The notes under the pieces: generated by a model
The model's database searches: none
The model's input: the letters and a program-made list of their open reading frames with translations, nothing else
What the model was told of the DNA's origin: nothing
Translations under genes and position numbers: made by a program
In this document: positions 1-12,613 of the stretch, piece after piece
Position numbering within the stretch: the first letter of the stretch is position 1
Layout of the letters: every line of letters starts with the position of its first letter
Assembly: GCF_964204865.1 (NCBI RefSeq)
Contig: NC_135259.1
Location: 4,784,974-4,848,973 of the forward strand
From: Styela clava
Taxonomy: Eukaryota; Chordata; Ascidiacea; Stolidobranchia; Styelidae
Direction: 5' to 3'
DNA length: 64,000 nt

Positions 1-2154
1 TTTTATTTTGATTCGTATTTTTGTGAATTCGACAAATCTGAGCTGTTCGTACAACACTTACGGCGCCCCAGTACTGTACGTACCAATGTGGAGGCAGTAA
101 AGCAACTGGTACGTATACTACAGTAGCACCCGAAATTTTGCGATTTGCAATGTCAATAAAAAGCATCATAAAATGCGAACCATCATAAAACAAAACTTAT
201 GGTGTTCTCCGTTTTATTTTTAGTATTTTGTATTGCCCCTTTTCAATTTAGAAAATTTGGATTTCCACCATTGACATCTACCAGAAAAAAAAAATTTATT
301 CCTCGTTGTTCGAACTCGCGAGAAACACCACTTAGGTATCTATCGAAGCGTGTGCAGAATCGTGTGTTTTTGTCGGAAATCCGCAAGTTTGATTAAAGCG
401 ACGCGCATGTGACCTGTGCGTCACCTGTTTCCATAGTAATTTGCTATTCTAATAGTTGAATATTCGCATATATGCCCAGCCTTACTCAGTAACCAGTACC
501 TTACGACTCGATTAATGTTAAGTGAATAAACTTGCTTTTAATTTGTTATGTAGATTCTAACGTAAATCGTAATTAGGCTGATAGTTAAGTTTCGCAAAAA
601 CGTTTGCGACCCGCAGTGAATTTCTGGCTCGTTGCGGACTCATTCAAACGCTCCGCGGACTCATTTGAGACCGCGGACTCGGGTTGGGAAACACTTTATT
701 AGATAGTTTGGATATTAAAGTTGACAGCAAGAAATTTGCTATAACTTTATGTGACAAATCTACTGAATATCTATACACAAATGGACACAGCTGTAATTGA
801 CAACTTTTCATCGAGAACTGGGACATGATATTACCAATAAAATTCAACTATAATAAGGCTCATATTGAGCCAACATAGATTATGCAGCATTGCTCTTGAA
901 TCTCTCAGATTAGATTATGGAATTACAGTTGCAAGACTGATTCATAATGCAGTTAGGTCAGTAGGCGGTTCGGCCAAAGACACAAATCAAGTATGCAAGT
1001 TTATGGAATAAGATGTGGATGGTTGCCGAGCATCGATTCGTCTGTAACAATGAACAATCAGCAATAAGTCAACAATGACGTAACAACTGCGATTAATGCA
1101 GCCGCTCAGACACTTTCGCTCAGACAGATATTCGGTACGGTAGTAAACATTGTCTCGTTTTCGTGGTTTTGCATGTTATTCGTCAGTTTTCAGTTGTGTT
1201 TCCAAATAATAGTTGTGAATCGGAACACTTGATTTGCATTATGTCTTCCGAGGACCTTTGTTTATTTGCAATAATCAAAAATTGATCCCGCAAACCTTGC
1301 GATAGACTAGCCTAAAATTAGCTAGTTAACTTATCAGTTATAGTCACTTTGGGCCGGATAGGAGAACTGTCTTCACCACGTGATCGGTATGGTGAATATC
1401 TGTGGCACACACTCCCTGACTTCAATCAGCCAGTAGCCTATTTCTGTATTTGTTGTGCCAGGAATCCTTCTGATAAGTCAACGATGGGAGCTTGCCTTCT
1501 GGGTTTGGATACGCTTAACCTGACTGCCGCTGAAATTCCAATGCACTAAACCAGACACAGTTCCGAATCGAATTTGTTTTATTTTACCACTCAACATAAA
1601 GTGCTATTGTGGCCACTCGTGTAAGGTCAGGTGATTTAAAAATAGTTTGGACTGCAACGCATCCAAATCCTACTTAATCAGATATACATATGTAACTAAA
1701 TGCAAAAATAAATACAGTTTTAGGTACAATCCTAATAACTTAATTCCTATTTCAACACATGTCTACATAAAACACAACCCTAAGTTCCCTAAAATACAAC
1801 CCTAAGTTATTATTAAATCTGCAACAAAAAACGTGCGGCCCTTTTACCAGTGCTGATAAACCAAGAGACTGTCGCAACAACAGGTTGCCACAATATGCAC
1901 CATATACCAATTACGTATGGGCACTAGATTGCAATCAGAAAGTATTATGTCAATTGAATGCGAGTCATCAAAAGTGGATACTAAGTCTATACCTAAAACA
2001 GTTCTAAATAAATGAAATAATATACAAATACCAATGTGCAGTGACTAAATACATCAGAATATTTGCATAAGAAAAGCAATATGTGGCAACACTATATGCA
2101 CTGCCTTATTAGGAATGAAACGGCAATCATCCTCAACACCACGTGTGATAATTT
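1..2154. other. Non-coding stretch with repeat debris
   Basis: I see no gene here that I can support. Bases about 175-260 resemble, in sequence and order, the arms of the inverted repeat at 29822-29935 and 30300-30415 (shared text such as CTTATGGTGTTCTCCG). Bases about 600-700 contain CGGACTCGGGTTGGGAAACAC and several CGGACTCA-type words, a pattern typical of the ends of hAT-derived non-autonomous elements. A 66-codon open frame at 1349-1549 is not recognised and has no supporting splice or domain signal. The rest shows no structure I can name. Confidence 0.5.
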
Positions 2155-2507
2155 TTTATATATCGTCGACTAAAATACCGCCCGACACTCGACCAAACGT
2201 GTTGTGTCGAGTTTGGACGATAGGAACGGATTCATCGGCGGCTTGAATTCCAAAAAATATGTATTTTATTATGAGTGCAAAATGAATGTAACAAAACGCC
2301 TACAAAGTTTAACTTTGTATTTTCGGAAACGGGTGTCGTAAAAAATAAAATTTGATCTAATTTAATCGCAAATAATGTTTTAACATCAAACGTCTGGTAC
2401 ATATCATTTTCCCAGAAAACTCGAAGGGCGAAAAGTCATTTAATTTAAAATAAAGAATATTTCACGTATTCCCAAAATTTAAGATCGTTGCAATCAGGTA
2501 ATCGCAT
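2155..2507 (+). repeat. Dispersed repeat R2, left half, split by hAT insertion
   Basis: This stretch matches 16447-16750 in order and orientation: shared words include ATCGTCGACT, CACTCGACCAAAC, ATGAGTGCAAAAT, AACTTTGTATTTTCGGA and TTTATCGCAAATAATGTT. The repeat continues after the hAT element (5526 onward), so the hAT inserted into an existing R2 copy. No coding capacity is seen. Confidence 0.6.
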
Positions 2508-5500
2508 CAGTGGCGCGCGTGGTCATTTTGACAACCGGGGCAAGCTACTGCGGGACCAAGTCACCCCCATCTACGGGGGCAAGATGAGCGCTGTAAGTTC
2601 TCCCATCATTTTATGAGTATAAAAACCATTCCATCGGTAATAACCAATCGGCAAAAGCGACAATTTTTAACGATAAGAAAGTGTCTTTAAAACCGGTCCA
2701 AGTCAAGGGATTAATAAATATCGACATAGTTTATTTTGAAACCTCTTTCAAAAGGAAAGGCAATATTTACCCAGATAAATACAATGACATATTAACAGAA
2801 ACTTCGGGAAAGCAGACAAAACCTAAAATAAGGTTTAAAACGTTACTATGAAGAAAGGAAAGGTAATGCAAAGATAAGGATATGCGTCGCTCACTCATAG
2901 ATATATATGCTGCTAGACTTCTACAGCTTGAACATATATGCAACACGCCGCGGTTTCTTGGAAGCAAAATGCTCAATAACGCGCTGATTGAAGTCATGCA
3001 TCCCAGAAATAACGTCTCTGTGAATGGATAAAACAGCCAAGGAATTTAATCTATCTTGCTTCATTGTGTTTCTGAGATACGTTTTAATACGCTTCAGCGT
3101 GCTGAATGTTCGCTCTGCGTCGGCGGAAGAAATAGGCGTCGTCAAAATGATGTCCAGAAATTTTGCAGACGCCGCAAAGGTAGTTACTAGAGTGTTATCT
3201 ATGAGGAACCAATAGAGCGCGCAAGTTGATGTGATGTTCAAAAAAGTTTGATTGGTGTATATACATCGCAATTCATTTTCCAATTTACCCACGTTTATCA
3301 TGGGGTAAAATTTGGAGACAGTAGCCAACAAATGGATGGGAAATTGACGTGCAAATTTTGAAAAATTTTTGGGGTTCATCAAAGAGAACGCGGCAAGGTG
3401 TTCAGTGCGCAGACGATTGCCTATTTGATTCACCAGAATGTCACAGCATTCCTTTGCAGACAAAATCAAACGCTGCGTTGTTTGCCCGCGGCGTAAAGAA
3501 GCATTCCATGTGTCGTCGTATTTTATTGTTTCCCGGATACGAGATACAGCATCGCAGAAGTCTGAAATACACGACTGCACAGACGCTCCTCCATCCATTA
3601 GCCTTGACTGCAATGCGCCGTATAATACATCCACGTGATAGAATATTGTGGAGAATAAAGCGAGAAAAAATGAAAACTCACCATCTTCTAGCAGACGCTT
3701 TAGACCTGCCGCCTCCCTCACAGAGCGTTCGTCCCAAATCGGAGAGCTCTGAATGCCATTGAAACACTCCATGAGCTCAGACCTAATTTCGGACACGCCC
3801 TGCACCACGCGTGATTGGAAGTTCAAGCTGGGAGACGGCGGCTACATATCTGGCGAAGGAGGTCAGAGCGCTTCGGCGAAACGGAAAAAAATGAAGAAAA
3901 CCCCGAAACATTTGCAAAAAATATACGGACGAGAGGGGTATCAAGACACATATTTTTAATAACGAGGTTGAATCGGTGTGCATAACAATGTAAAAAATGC
4001 GCATGAGGAAAATCTTCTTTTATATAAACTTGAACACCATGTTTCGACCCACTCGTGACTGCCGCGCCGTCATAAGTTTGAGCTATCAATTTTGACTTCG
4101 CGTTGTAAGGCTGTAACACTTCTTTCAGTACAGCCGATATCCCGCAAGCCGTGCGATCAACGATTGGTACAAAGCTATGAAATCTCTCGGTAGGTTTACC
4201 ATCTTTCACAAACCGAAAAATCACAGCCAGTTGGGAAACGCACGTGATGTCAGTTGTCTCGTCAGACTGAATCGAAAGGAACTGGCAATTCTCAATTTCC
4301 AAGAGCCAAATGTTGTAAATAAATTTTATACATTGAGTCGAGCAAATCATTTTGGATATCCTTAGATGTCCCTTTCGAAACAGTTGCGGCATCAAGATGA
4401 TCTCTCAATACTGTATCTAGGGATGCGGTGTATTCCACCATATCCAAAAATACCCCTCTATTAGAAGAGCCAGCCCGTTCATCGTGCCCACGGAGGGACA
4501 GCTCGTGACAACCAATGAACTTCAAAACATCTATCAATGGACCGAGAACATGGCGGTTTTTCTCGACGTTTTGGTTGTGCCGACGAATAGAAACCGCTCG
4601 TCCTTCATCCAACTGTGCTGCAATATTAACATTTCCGAATGTTCGGTATTTTACTGCATTGTCAAGTTGCTCCATAGAAGATTGATGAACCCTGGCACGC
4701 TCGGAAAGATGTTTAAGATCTCTAAAACCAAATTTACACCAACGTGAGTCACGGGCGGTAGCAAAAAGTAGGCAATAAAAACAAAAAAGTGCATTTTTGT
4801 CCTCGCTGTAACACAACCATTCGTGTTTTTTATACCAAGTTTCTGCGCAGAATGTACGCCGACGCTTTCCTCCGTCATGGGATTGTTCCAGTGAACAATT
4901 TTTTGGTTGATAAGGCCCAAGACGTTGTACCTCTAATTTTTGTTCCAGCGGCAGCTGCGAAAACGGAGTGCGAAGTAGTGCATCAACCTTATTCATTATG
5001 AGGTCTAAGGCTAAGAAATGCGAAGCCGGAAAGAAGTGAGGAGCTCAAAAGGAATGTGGAAAATCGAAAGCAAATGGACTAAAGGTCTCTAACTGATTCA
5101 AATTGCGAAACAAGCGACAAAAACGAAGGCGAGGAAACTATCAACTCTTCAAGCAACCAACGAACGAGAAGGAATGCGCGAATAGGTCAACACGTTGTTG
5201 TAAGAAACGTCGGCATTGTGTCGTCATAACTTCGGGGCTAGCCCCGATGATCTAGTAAAAGAAGCAGAAAACAAACGCGGCGAGTGGAAGATAAAAGAGA
5301 GAATACGATATACAATGAGCAACCGGGGCAAAATCGGCGTCGCCCCGTCGACGTTCGGCGAAGGCTTTGCGAGCGAAAAATGAACCATGTCGGGAGAATA
5401 TGGCTAGTGTCGACAGTCTGTGCAACCGATATTGAGGTATTTTTCGAATATTTTTTATTATACCGAAAAAACAACCGGGGCATTGCCCCGGTTGGCCCTA

Positions 5501-5517
5501 TTGACGCGCCGCCACTG
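2508..5517 (-). mobile_element. hAT DNA transposon (hAT-0), full length, decayed
   Basis: The element is 3010 bp and is flanked by a perfect 8-bp target duplication, AATCGCAT, at 2500-2507 and 5518-5525. The terminal inverted repeats begin CAGTGGCG on both strands and share CGCGT and AACCGGGGCAA further in; GGGGCTAGCCCC and GGGGCATTGCCCC palindromes lie near the high-coordinate end. The transposase is on the minus strand. An 8-bp duplication, CAG-starting ends and the encoded transposase all fit the hAT superfamily. Confidence 0.93.
2921..4996 (-). pseudogene. hAT transposase (TTF zinc finger, DUF4371, hAT dimerisation), frameshifted
   Basis: This is the transposase of hAT-0, of the class annotated as zinc finger MYM-type 1-like or TTF-finger proteins with a hAT C-terminus. 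Three consecutive frames make it up. The first (4996-4292) has a TTF-type finger region (FCAETWYKKHEWLCYS, ALFCFYC). The second (4395-3823) has the catalytic-core motif SIQSDETTD and a YDGAAVTSGSKHGVQ block. The third (3826-2921) ends with the dimerisation motif PISSADAERTFSTLKRIK. The joins near 4310 and 3828 each need a frame change, and family order runs cleanly across both. They look like single indels rather than introns, since no GT-AG pair is needed. The first ATG at 4996 gives a natural N-terminus, though a short upstream exon cannot be excluded. The protein is probably inactive as encoded. Confidence 0.9.
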
Positions 5518-5525
5518 AATCGCAT

Positions 5526-5949
5526 GTAAGTCGGCACCAATAATAATTATTATTACAGTGTTTCTATGAAAATAAGACTAGGTCCTATTTCAATTTTCTT
5601 TCGAAAAATAACACTAGGGCTTATTTTCGGGGGATTACTTACATTTATCAAAAACAAAATTACAAATTACAAAGCGTGTAGCAGAGATTTCTTGCTATCG
5701 ACTAGATAAAAAATATCGCGTTATCGACTAGGTCTTATTTTCGGGGAAACACAGTATAAACGAACTAGATAGTAAAATTGTAAAACGCAAAAATGGTGCG
5801 ATAACGCCGTCTTCGCGTTCTGAATATGCAAGCTGGGTCGTGTATAATGTCTGCCGCTTTTGAGTGTTCTCGCGAGAAAACACAATTATAATCAAACCTA
5901 GAGAGATTTCGTCGAAAAAAAAACGCTCGTCGTTGATTAATAAATTAGA
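5526..5949 (+). repeat. Dispersed repeat R2, right half
   Basis: This continues the R2 copy interrupted by hAT-0. It matches the 16790-16905 region, sharing TCGCGAG..AA, TATAATCAAAC..AGAGA and GTTGATTAATAAATTAG. A small TA-flanked element (5556-5754) lies inside it. Confidence 0.5.
5556..5754. mobile_element. MITE with TA target duplication (copy 1)
   Basis: This is a 199-bp inverted-repeat element with ends CAGTGTTTC...AAAATAAGAC and, on the other strand, CTGTGTTTCCCCGAAAATAAGACC. TA flanks both sides (5554-5555 and 5755-5756), as expected for Tc1/mariner-type non-autonomous elements. No coding capacity. A second copy is at 25275-25563. Confidence 0.75.
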
Positions 5950-6398
5950 AATACAAAAAATGACGCACGGCGCCGAAGAGGCGGAAACCGAATCGCGTTG
6001 TCAGATGCTTTTGTTTTCCCAAAGAATTCGAATCCTCAGTCTTCGGTATTCTATTTTGCCCATCCCTAGTCCATATATAGATATATCCATATATATATAG
6101 TCTTTAGATTCTTTACCTGAGAGCCGAAATAAAAATCCCAAAACAGAAGATAGCTGGTTAGGCAGTAGTGAACTGTAAACACAGAAATAGTAAAATGTGC
6201 AGGAAAATTGATTACAAACCCTGAAACCAGCAAACAGAAGAAAAATGGAAGTCGACTACTAATTTTGTGATCTGTTTATCTTACTGTATTGAGTATAGTC
6301 TAATACAGTGGTACTTAACCTTTTTTGCATCATTTACCTCTTTAGCGATCAAGGTTTACCCCCAATATAGCCATTGGTGAAAATTCGTCAAGCGTAGT
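5950..6398. other. Non-coding; hAT-like end remnants
   Basis: Near 6035-6070 the text CTATTTTGCCCATCCCTAG reads on the minus strand as CTAGGGATGGGCAAAATAG, a typical hAT terminus, and CAGTGGTACTTAACC at 6306 resembles another. I could not pair either with an opposite end. A short AT microsatellite (CATATATAGATATATCC) lies near 6075. Confidence 0.4.
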
Positions 6399-6406
6399 AT
6401 AAAGAG

Positions 6407-6570
6407 CGGTTCCATTACCTTTGAACCCACGACAATTGCACCTATGGAAATTTGTTTTTTTACAGATATTTGAACCCAAACTAACCTTAACTCTGGATTT
6501 AAGAACCCTCATATCGATTGAACCCGCGGATATACGGGTGCAAAGATATGGGTTCAAATGTACGACCACC
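6407..6570. mobile_element. Short inverted-repeat element 'GGTTCC-TTTGAACCC' (copy 1)
   Basis: This non-coding element of about 164 bp begins CGGTTCCATTACCTTTGAACCC and ends with the inverse (TGGGTTCAAATGTACGACCACC). It is flanked by ATAAAGAG at 6399-6406 and 6571-6578, an 8-bp (at least 7-bp) target duplication. A second copy at 14944-15132 shares the internal text ATTGCACCTATGGAA and GAACCCG.GGATATACG. The superfamily is not clear from the ends. Confidence 0.75.
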
Positions 6571-6578
6571 ATAAAGAG

Positions 6579-6812
6579 ATCTCACTTTAGACGCGAAGTC
6601 TCTCTATCTCCCCCTTTTTCTTTCTACCTCTTCTCTTACCCCATATTTTCCGCGAAAGTGGGGTTCGGTGAAAAAATAAAAGTGGGGGAGAGAGTGTTGA
6701 GGTTGGGGGTAAGAGTGCGGGGGAATTTTAGAAATCCAGATCTCAAAAGCTACCTTTTTTTTCAAATTTCGAGCTAAAAACCTATATTAATAACAAAGAA
6801 TGAACAGAAAGT
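6579..6812. other. Non-coding gap
   Basis: Pyrimidine-rich then G-rich low-complexity sequence (CTCTATCTCCCCC, GTTGAGGTTGGGGG). I see no gene or clear element. Confidence 0.4.
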
Positions 6813-7640
6813 GTTGCGCTCGATTCTATGTAGCCTGGTTACTTCTCACGCACAATAAGAGATTGGAGATATTAAAAACACGTTCCAATAACCCAGTCCT
6901 GACCCCAAACATATATCGGTTAATTGTTACAACTAGTCCGTCCGTGCTCAAGCAATTAAAGTCTGTAAACAGCGGTTAAAGTGCCCCCAGATTCTTCCGT
7001 GCCTTCCAAGTGCTGCCACAATATAATTCAACTTGAAATCGGTGAATATCTTTAATAACAATCAACACTTCAAATCAATTCTCGAACATGAATCAGGAAA
7101 ATAGAACTTGTTACCGGGTACGAGAAACGATTTTCTGCCAAAATAATAGATAGAACTAAATTGCTTATATGGCGCAATTAATCAAATATAACAGTATTAC
7201 CATTTTACAAGTATTACCAATTCACAGCAATTAGCAGATAACCATATGTCACAATTATGTACAGATTAAATCACATAGGATAAAATAGCATTCACAATAC
7301 TAAAAATACAGAATAAATCATGCAAGATAAAACAATATTTACATACCAATGTTTAGGATCTCCAGACAACTCAATTCAACAAATTATGATCCAAAGTAAA
7401 TACAACCCAACTTATGTGACTAAATATAAAGAACAGCAGTTATCATTCTATCCGGACTTCAATGCAACCCTAACCTGTATCCCTACATCATTATATAACC
7501 CCAGTATAAACCCCTAATTTTAAACCCAATTAATAACTTCAATCCGAATCGTTAATCCTAACCGCAAAGTTCAAATAGTAAACCCAATACTAAACACGAC
7601 AAACAACTCCTAGCGCAATAAATTACACTGGATACAAGAC
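6813..7640 (-). repeat. BEL-A 3' LTR
   Basis: About 828 bp, matching 12614-13722 along its length apart from a short element inserted in the other copy. No long frame is present. Confidence 0.85.
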
Positions 7641-7945
7641 AGAAGGTGCCAACTCATCGAAGTAGCGTGGCGATAATTTAGAATTCCCGGGATTAATCGA
7701 GATTTGGACTATGTCGCAATAATGCTGCGTCGATACGTTCGCAACGTCTGCGTAATAACGTAAAACATCATAAAAATAGAAACACGCTATGATTCTCGCT
7801 AACATTTCCCGCCCCAGATGTAGGAACGAAGAGAATACATCTTACGATTCAAAAAGAAAAAGTGAGAATCATCACAAATAAGTAATACAACTAACAATGA
7901 ATAATCATCAGATCTCTGAATCATACAAAGTTTTGCAATTGGCCT

Positions 7946-10670
7946 TCATAAAAACCCATATGAAGTTTTGACAGTCACTTGTCTGACAGCTCCAAATTTG
8001 TCTGGTACAACTTCCACAATTCTGCCACGGGCCAAGATCTTTGCAGTCATTCCGCGGGATGCATAATACGCTGGATATAATTTACTCGGAACATAATGCC
8101 ATTGATGTGGTTCTAAACCTTCTTCAATTTTTGCTAATCGGTTATCTTTTCGACGAATCGTGAATTGATTGGATAGTAGCTGTGCTATTACTCCAGAATA
8201 TAGACTCGACATTCTTCTCAAATTTTAATTGACGTTTTTAAGTAGAAATGAACAGTGTATCTGACCATCTGTCAGTCTCTAATATGAAACTGTTCCATAA
8301 GCAACTTGTCATGCATCGCCAAAATGATGTAATTCTTGTGAAACAATAATCCCAATGAATTTGGTTTAACATATCTTGGTAATTTGACTTCAGATAAATC
8401 TGGAATTGCTTTAGTCCAGCTCTCCCATGCTGTTTGTTCATTTTCTCCGATAGTTTCATCCCATCCCAATTGTTGACGACATAACTCTTGGAATATGAGT
8501 CTTGCTTGCAATATTACAGGTGATATAATACCCATGGGATCGAATACCGAACTTAGAATTGCTAGAACTCCTCTTTTAGTAGCAGGTTTTGGCATCAGCT
8601 ATGTATTAAATCCAAAGCAATCTTCTATCACGAACCATACAACTCCCAAAACGTTTTCAACACGATTTGGGTCTAAATTTACATTTGCTTGAAGTTGTGC
8701 TCTATCTTTTTCCGGAACACAAGAAATAATTTTTTCGGAATTACTTCTCCATTTGTTCAAATGAACCACCACATTCAGTAAGTTCTGAGGTTTGCTTGAC
8801 AATTCTCTTCCCTTCAGATATACTATCTGCTCCAAGTAGGAAGTCATATATATATGAATTATCTTTGATATTGTCACTTATGTCTGATGGAAAGTCTTTT
8901 CCAAAATTTTCTGCAGTTCTCCTTAAACAGTAATTTGCACAAAATGGACTTGATGTATTTCCAAAGCAATGCGCTAACATCTGGTGATCGACAAGAGTTT
9001 TAGTCAAATCTCCATCTGGCTAAAATAGAAATCTCTATGTATTAACATCCCCAGGACTTACACGAGCTTGTAAGAACATAGCTTCTATGTCTGCAGTTAT
9101 ACTATATTTGTACATTCTGAAACGTAGCAAAACAGATAACAATCCATTTGCCATATCTGAACCTTGTAAAAATTGATCATTCAATGATGTGTTCATGTAT
9201 CCTGCACCTGCATCAAATACCAGACGCACTTTTCCAGGTTTCTGTTCTGATGTAACATAACATTTCAGGTTGGTGAGGACGATACCACACTTCACCAATT
9301 GGTGCCTCTAATTCAGCATCCGGAATTTTCTTTGCACATCCTATCTGTATAAATTCAGCCATGGTACTGAAATATTTGTCTCTTAAAACATCATTCCTCA
9401 ACAGACGTTTTTCCAAATTGTTGGTTCTTCTCATAACTGCATCACGATTATTAGGAAATTCAGGACATCCAGGTTTCCATGGTAGCGGAGATTGGTAATG
9501 TCCATCCACCATCTTTATATTATCTTCCATCAGTTGTAATGCAAACTTATCTTCTCTTGACAATGTTGGTGTGGGAGTCAATGATATATCTTTGAAATCT
9601 GTTTCCCACATCTCTCGAATTTGTTGTTGAAGATCTTCTCTTTTTACTTCAACATGATTAACTTGTACATGAAAACTTTCATTAATTAAATGCAGGCCCA
9701 ACCAATGACCAACCAAGAATACTTCTTTTAGCAACTGGTTCATATGTACTACTACGTCTTTCAATACTTCAGGTACATTCACGCCAATCATGAGCATCAC
9801 TCTTTCATCTGGTAATTTCGGAAATTCAATACCCTCAAGATATTCATGCCTTTCTAATTCAATCCTTTTAGGCAATTTATTCGGTACTGTCGGAATTTCA
9901 TCTACAGTGAGCACACGATATAATGTCACACAACCTTCACATTTTAGTGGTTTAACAGACAAGTCAAGAGCAAATCCATCTTGTTTCTGTGGATTAGGTG
10001 TATCCACAGTAGTAATAGAATAACTCATTGGCTCACCATTCATCTCTAAAAGTGCCATTAATCTTTTATCACATAGACAAGAACTGCTTCCCTCATCTAA
10101 GAAACAGTATACTTCGATTTCTTTACCTTGAGGTGAAGATACTTTCACTGGAACTATATTCAGGTAAACTCCAGTCGAATTTCTGTTATAATTCGTTAAG
10201 GTTGGTCCCGATGTAGCAGTTTGAGTAGCGGCACTTGTACTTTGCTCTTTTCGCTTAGTATCTGCAACATTTCGATGAAGCATTCTATGATGGTTGCCAC
10301 CACATCCTCTCTCAGTACATGCAGGATTCTTACGACATTGACGTGCCATATGACCAATGTATAAACAGTTTCTGCAAACATGAAATTCACGAATTGTAGC
10401 CTCGCGTTCACTTGCAGACTTTCTTTTAAATTCTGGACAACGAATAAGAAGATGATCTTTCGAACAGACTACACATCTGTATCTATTTCTCACAAATGTA
10501 TCTTTTCTCTCGGTAGATTGTTCAGGTTTGCCATCACCACTTAATGAAGTGGAATTTACATAAATTCTCTTTTTTTGAGGGTGTTCAGCCTTTTCCCTCT
10601 CTTTATGAGCTCTCATAGCTTTGCCCATTGATGATTGAGCAGTAGTTGCTGCTTTTTCGACAAATTTCAA
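7946..10670 (-). pseudogene. BEL-A protease/reverse transcriptase/RNase H remnant, integrase deleted
   Basis: Read from high to low coordinates, the fragments give: two zinc knuckles (CVVCSKDHLLIRCPEF and a CCHC with GCGGNHHRMLH); a retropepsin-like site (FLDEGSSSCL); the BEL reverse-transcriptase start (RLVFDAGAGYMN); RT blocks at 9298-8599; an RT-RNase H connection (GVLAILSSVFDPMG); and finally 8221-7946, where the RNase H end (WHYVPSKLYPAYYASRG) runs directly into the DUF5641-type tail (ARGRIVEVVPDKFGAVRQ). The whole integrase is therefore gone. The YVDD box has become YIYD (near 8850), losing a catalytic aspartate. At least four frame changes separate the pieces. It is dead as a protein. 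Confidence 0.88.
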
Positions 10671-11005
10671 GAGATGTTCAAATTTTAATTCAATGTTTCT
10701 ATTCTCATATTCTGCTGCCTCTTCTTCCCATTTATTATTCTACTTTAGGGGTAATCTACATGAAAGTTGAGCAAAATTGTCGAAATTATTTATATCTGAA
10801 TATTGCTTCCAATGCGACAGCGTTAGGTAACATTCTTCCATTTTATGAGAAAGATCCAGAAGACTATCTCGATCATCTGGTTTCAACATTGAACCATGTA
10901 CTAACTCTTCCATATAAGTTCTGGCAATCAACAATGGTCGTCCAAAAGATTCTCTTAAAAGTCTCTTGCTAAAGTCAATTCTTCTGTAGGATGATATACC
11001 GAATA

Positions 11006-12475
11006 TTATCGAATCAACTCTCTTGCTTTACCTTTGCAAAATTGTTGCAAGTAAGTAAGCTTCAGATTGTCATCTGATATCTTGTTCTTAATATTAATCT
11101 TGAAACTATTCATGAATCTTGTATATTCTTCATGAGAACCATGAAACGAAAGTAATTCTGGTTTAGGTAAGTCTACTATGTCACGCATTGTAGTAGCAAG
11201 ATTTGAGCCAACATCTTGAGATGGCATATTATGTACTTCAACAGGATTCACCAAATTGACCTGTCTCATTTCACCTTGTCTAGGTTGAGATTTTTGATTA
11301 ACGGGATTCAACTCTTCCGTAATCACTTCCTGAACCGAATCCAAGATTAATCTAACTTGTGGCTCTCTAGGAGGCACGATACAATTGGTTTGACCAACTT
11401 GAGATGTGTTTACTTCAACTTGTGCTGATTCACCTTCAACCAACTGTGCTATCGGTGGTCCAGAGTCTATATCTTGAAACTGGATTTCTTCATTGCGATT
11501 AGAGCCTATTTCCCACAATACAGCCTCTAGACAAGGTGCTTGATATTCGTGTACGAGTACCGGTATAGCTTGTAATCGCCTTATTGGACACGAAGTGGAC
11601 ATAACGATCGTTTCAATATTATGTTGTTGTTGTTCTTGTTCTTTGACACGTTTTTAAAAAGTCGCTTTTCTCTTCGAATACTGGACCAATTGCTTTGAAA
11701 TTTTCAGTGGTTGAAGATTAATTTTTTCGCTAGAAGGCTATTACTTTTATTTATTTCAAAATTTTGCGTGAATTCTATGAAATTTGATATTTCGTCTAAA
11801 ATTTTGCTGTATTATTTTTTATCCATGGGAACACGGATTTTAGTCAGTGTCATGCCTGGCTGTACGTTTTGATTCTGCAAAATTCTTGCTACTGGAAATT
11901 CAGAACTTTTTTGAGGGTACCGGTAGCGTCAAAGGTACCGGTAAGGACTGATTCGCTCTGGTCTGACGTGTCCATATATTTGTGCGTAGCTCTCTTGTTT
12001 CTCTCTGTGATGCTGATTTTATTTCTTCAGCTTGTCGCTTCTTTTGTTCAGCATGTCGTCTAATTTCGTCTGCTTGACGATTCATTTCTTCAGTATTTCG
12101 TTCAGCCTGTTCCAACTCTGACAGTTGCTTTACTTTCAATTTTGCAAGTTTCCTGACAGCAATTGCTTCAGTTCTCTTGTAACTGGAACTTGTACTTTTG
12201 TAACTCGATGCTGTTCTTGCAGATCGAGGTCTTGATATATTAGATGATTTTCTACTAGCTACAGATTGTGGTTTTGATGGAGGATTCTCTCCAATCTGTG
12301 TGTGTGCGTAAGCTTCAGGATACTCCACAAACATTGCATTCATTTCTTTTTCTTGTAATTGTAGAATCTCTTTATTTCTTGGATTCAACACCAATTCTTC
12401 TGCTGATCGATACTGACTATTCAAATCAGCCAATAAACTTTCCAGTTCTTCCTGTGTAACTGGTTTTGCAGCCAT
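11006..12475 (-). pseudogene. BEL-A gag remnant split by a short inserted element
   Basis: The N-terminal part (12475 down to about 12000) starts MAAKPVTQEELESLLADLNS and contains a charged coiled-coil stretch (LEQAERNTEEMNRQADEIRR). The frame is broken by the 419-bp element at 11581-11999. Gag resumes at about 11580 and runs to 11006, with the gag core text LPKPELLSFHGSHEEYTRFM. A further piece (10934-10740, ARTYMEELVHGSMLKPDDRD) belongs to the same core after another frame change. The role is the structural protein of the retrotransposon particle. The coiled coil and core match the layout of the intact BEL at 34277-37150. Confidence 0.82.
11581..11999 (+). mobile_element. Short element 'GGACACG' (copy A), in BEL-A gag
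   Basis: This non-coding insertion of about 419 bp starts TTATTGGACACGAAGTGGAC and ends near GCGTAGCTCTCTTGTTT. The same sequence lies inverted inside the BEL-A 5' LTR (13119-13535), and a diverged relative is at 20010-20362. Its ends were fixed by comparing the interrupted LTR with the uninterrupted one at 6813-7640. Confidence 0.8.
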
Positions 12476-12613
12476 TTTGACTTTTAAGTGACTTTCTTCA
12501 CTTAATCTAGGATCAATTGAAAAGTTTGATATCTTTCAATTGCTGCTTTCAATACTCTGGTTTAATTTCGAAAATAGAAAACTTCAGTTTTCCTACCTTA
12601 GAAAACTTTAATG

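Noticed and set aside
1349..1549. Possible small gene of 66 codons
   Set aside because: No domain, signal peptide or splice context; a frame of this length is expected by chance.
3349..3762. A 137-codon plus-strand frame
   Set aside because: It is antisense to the hAT-0 transposase, whose motifs are clear on the minus strand.
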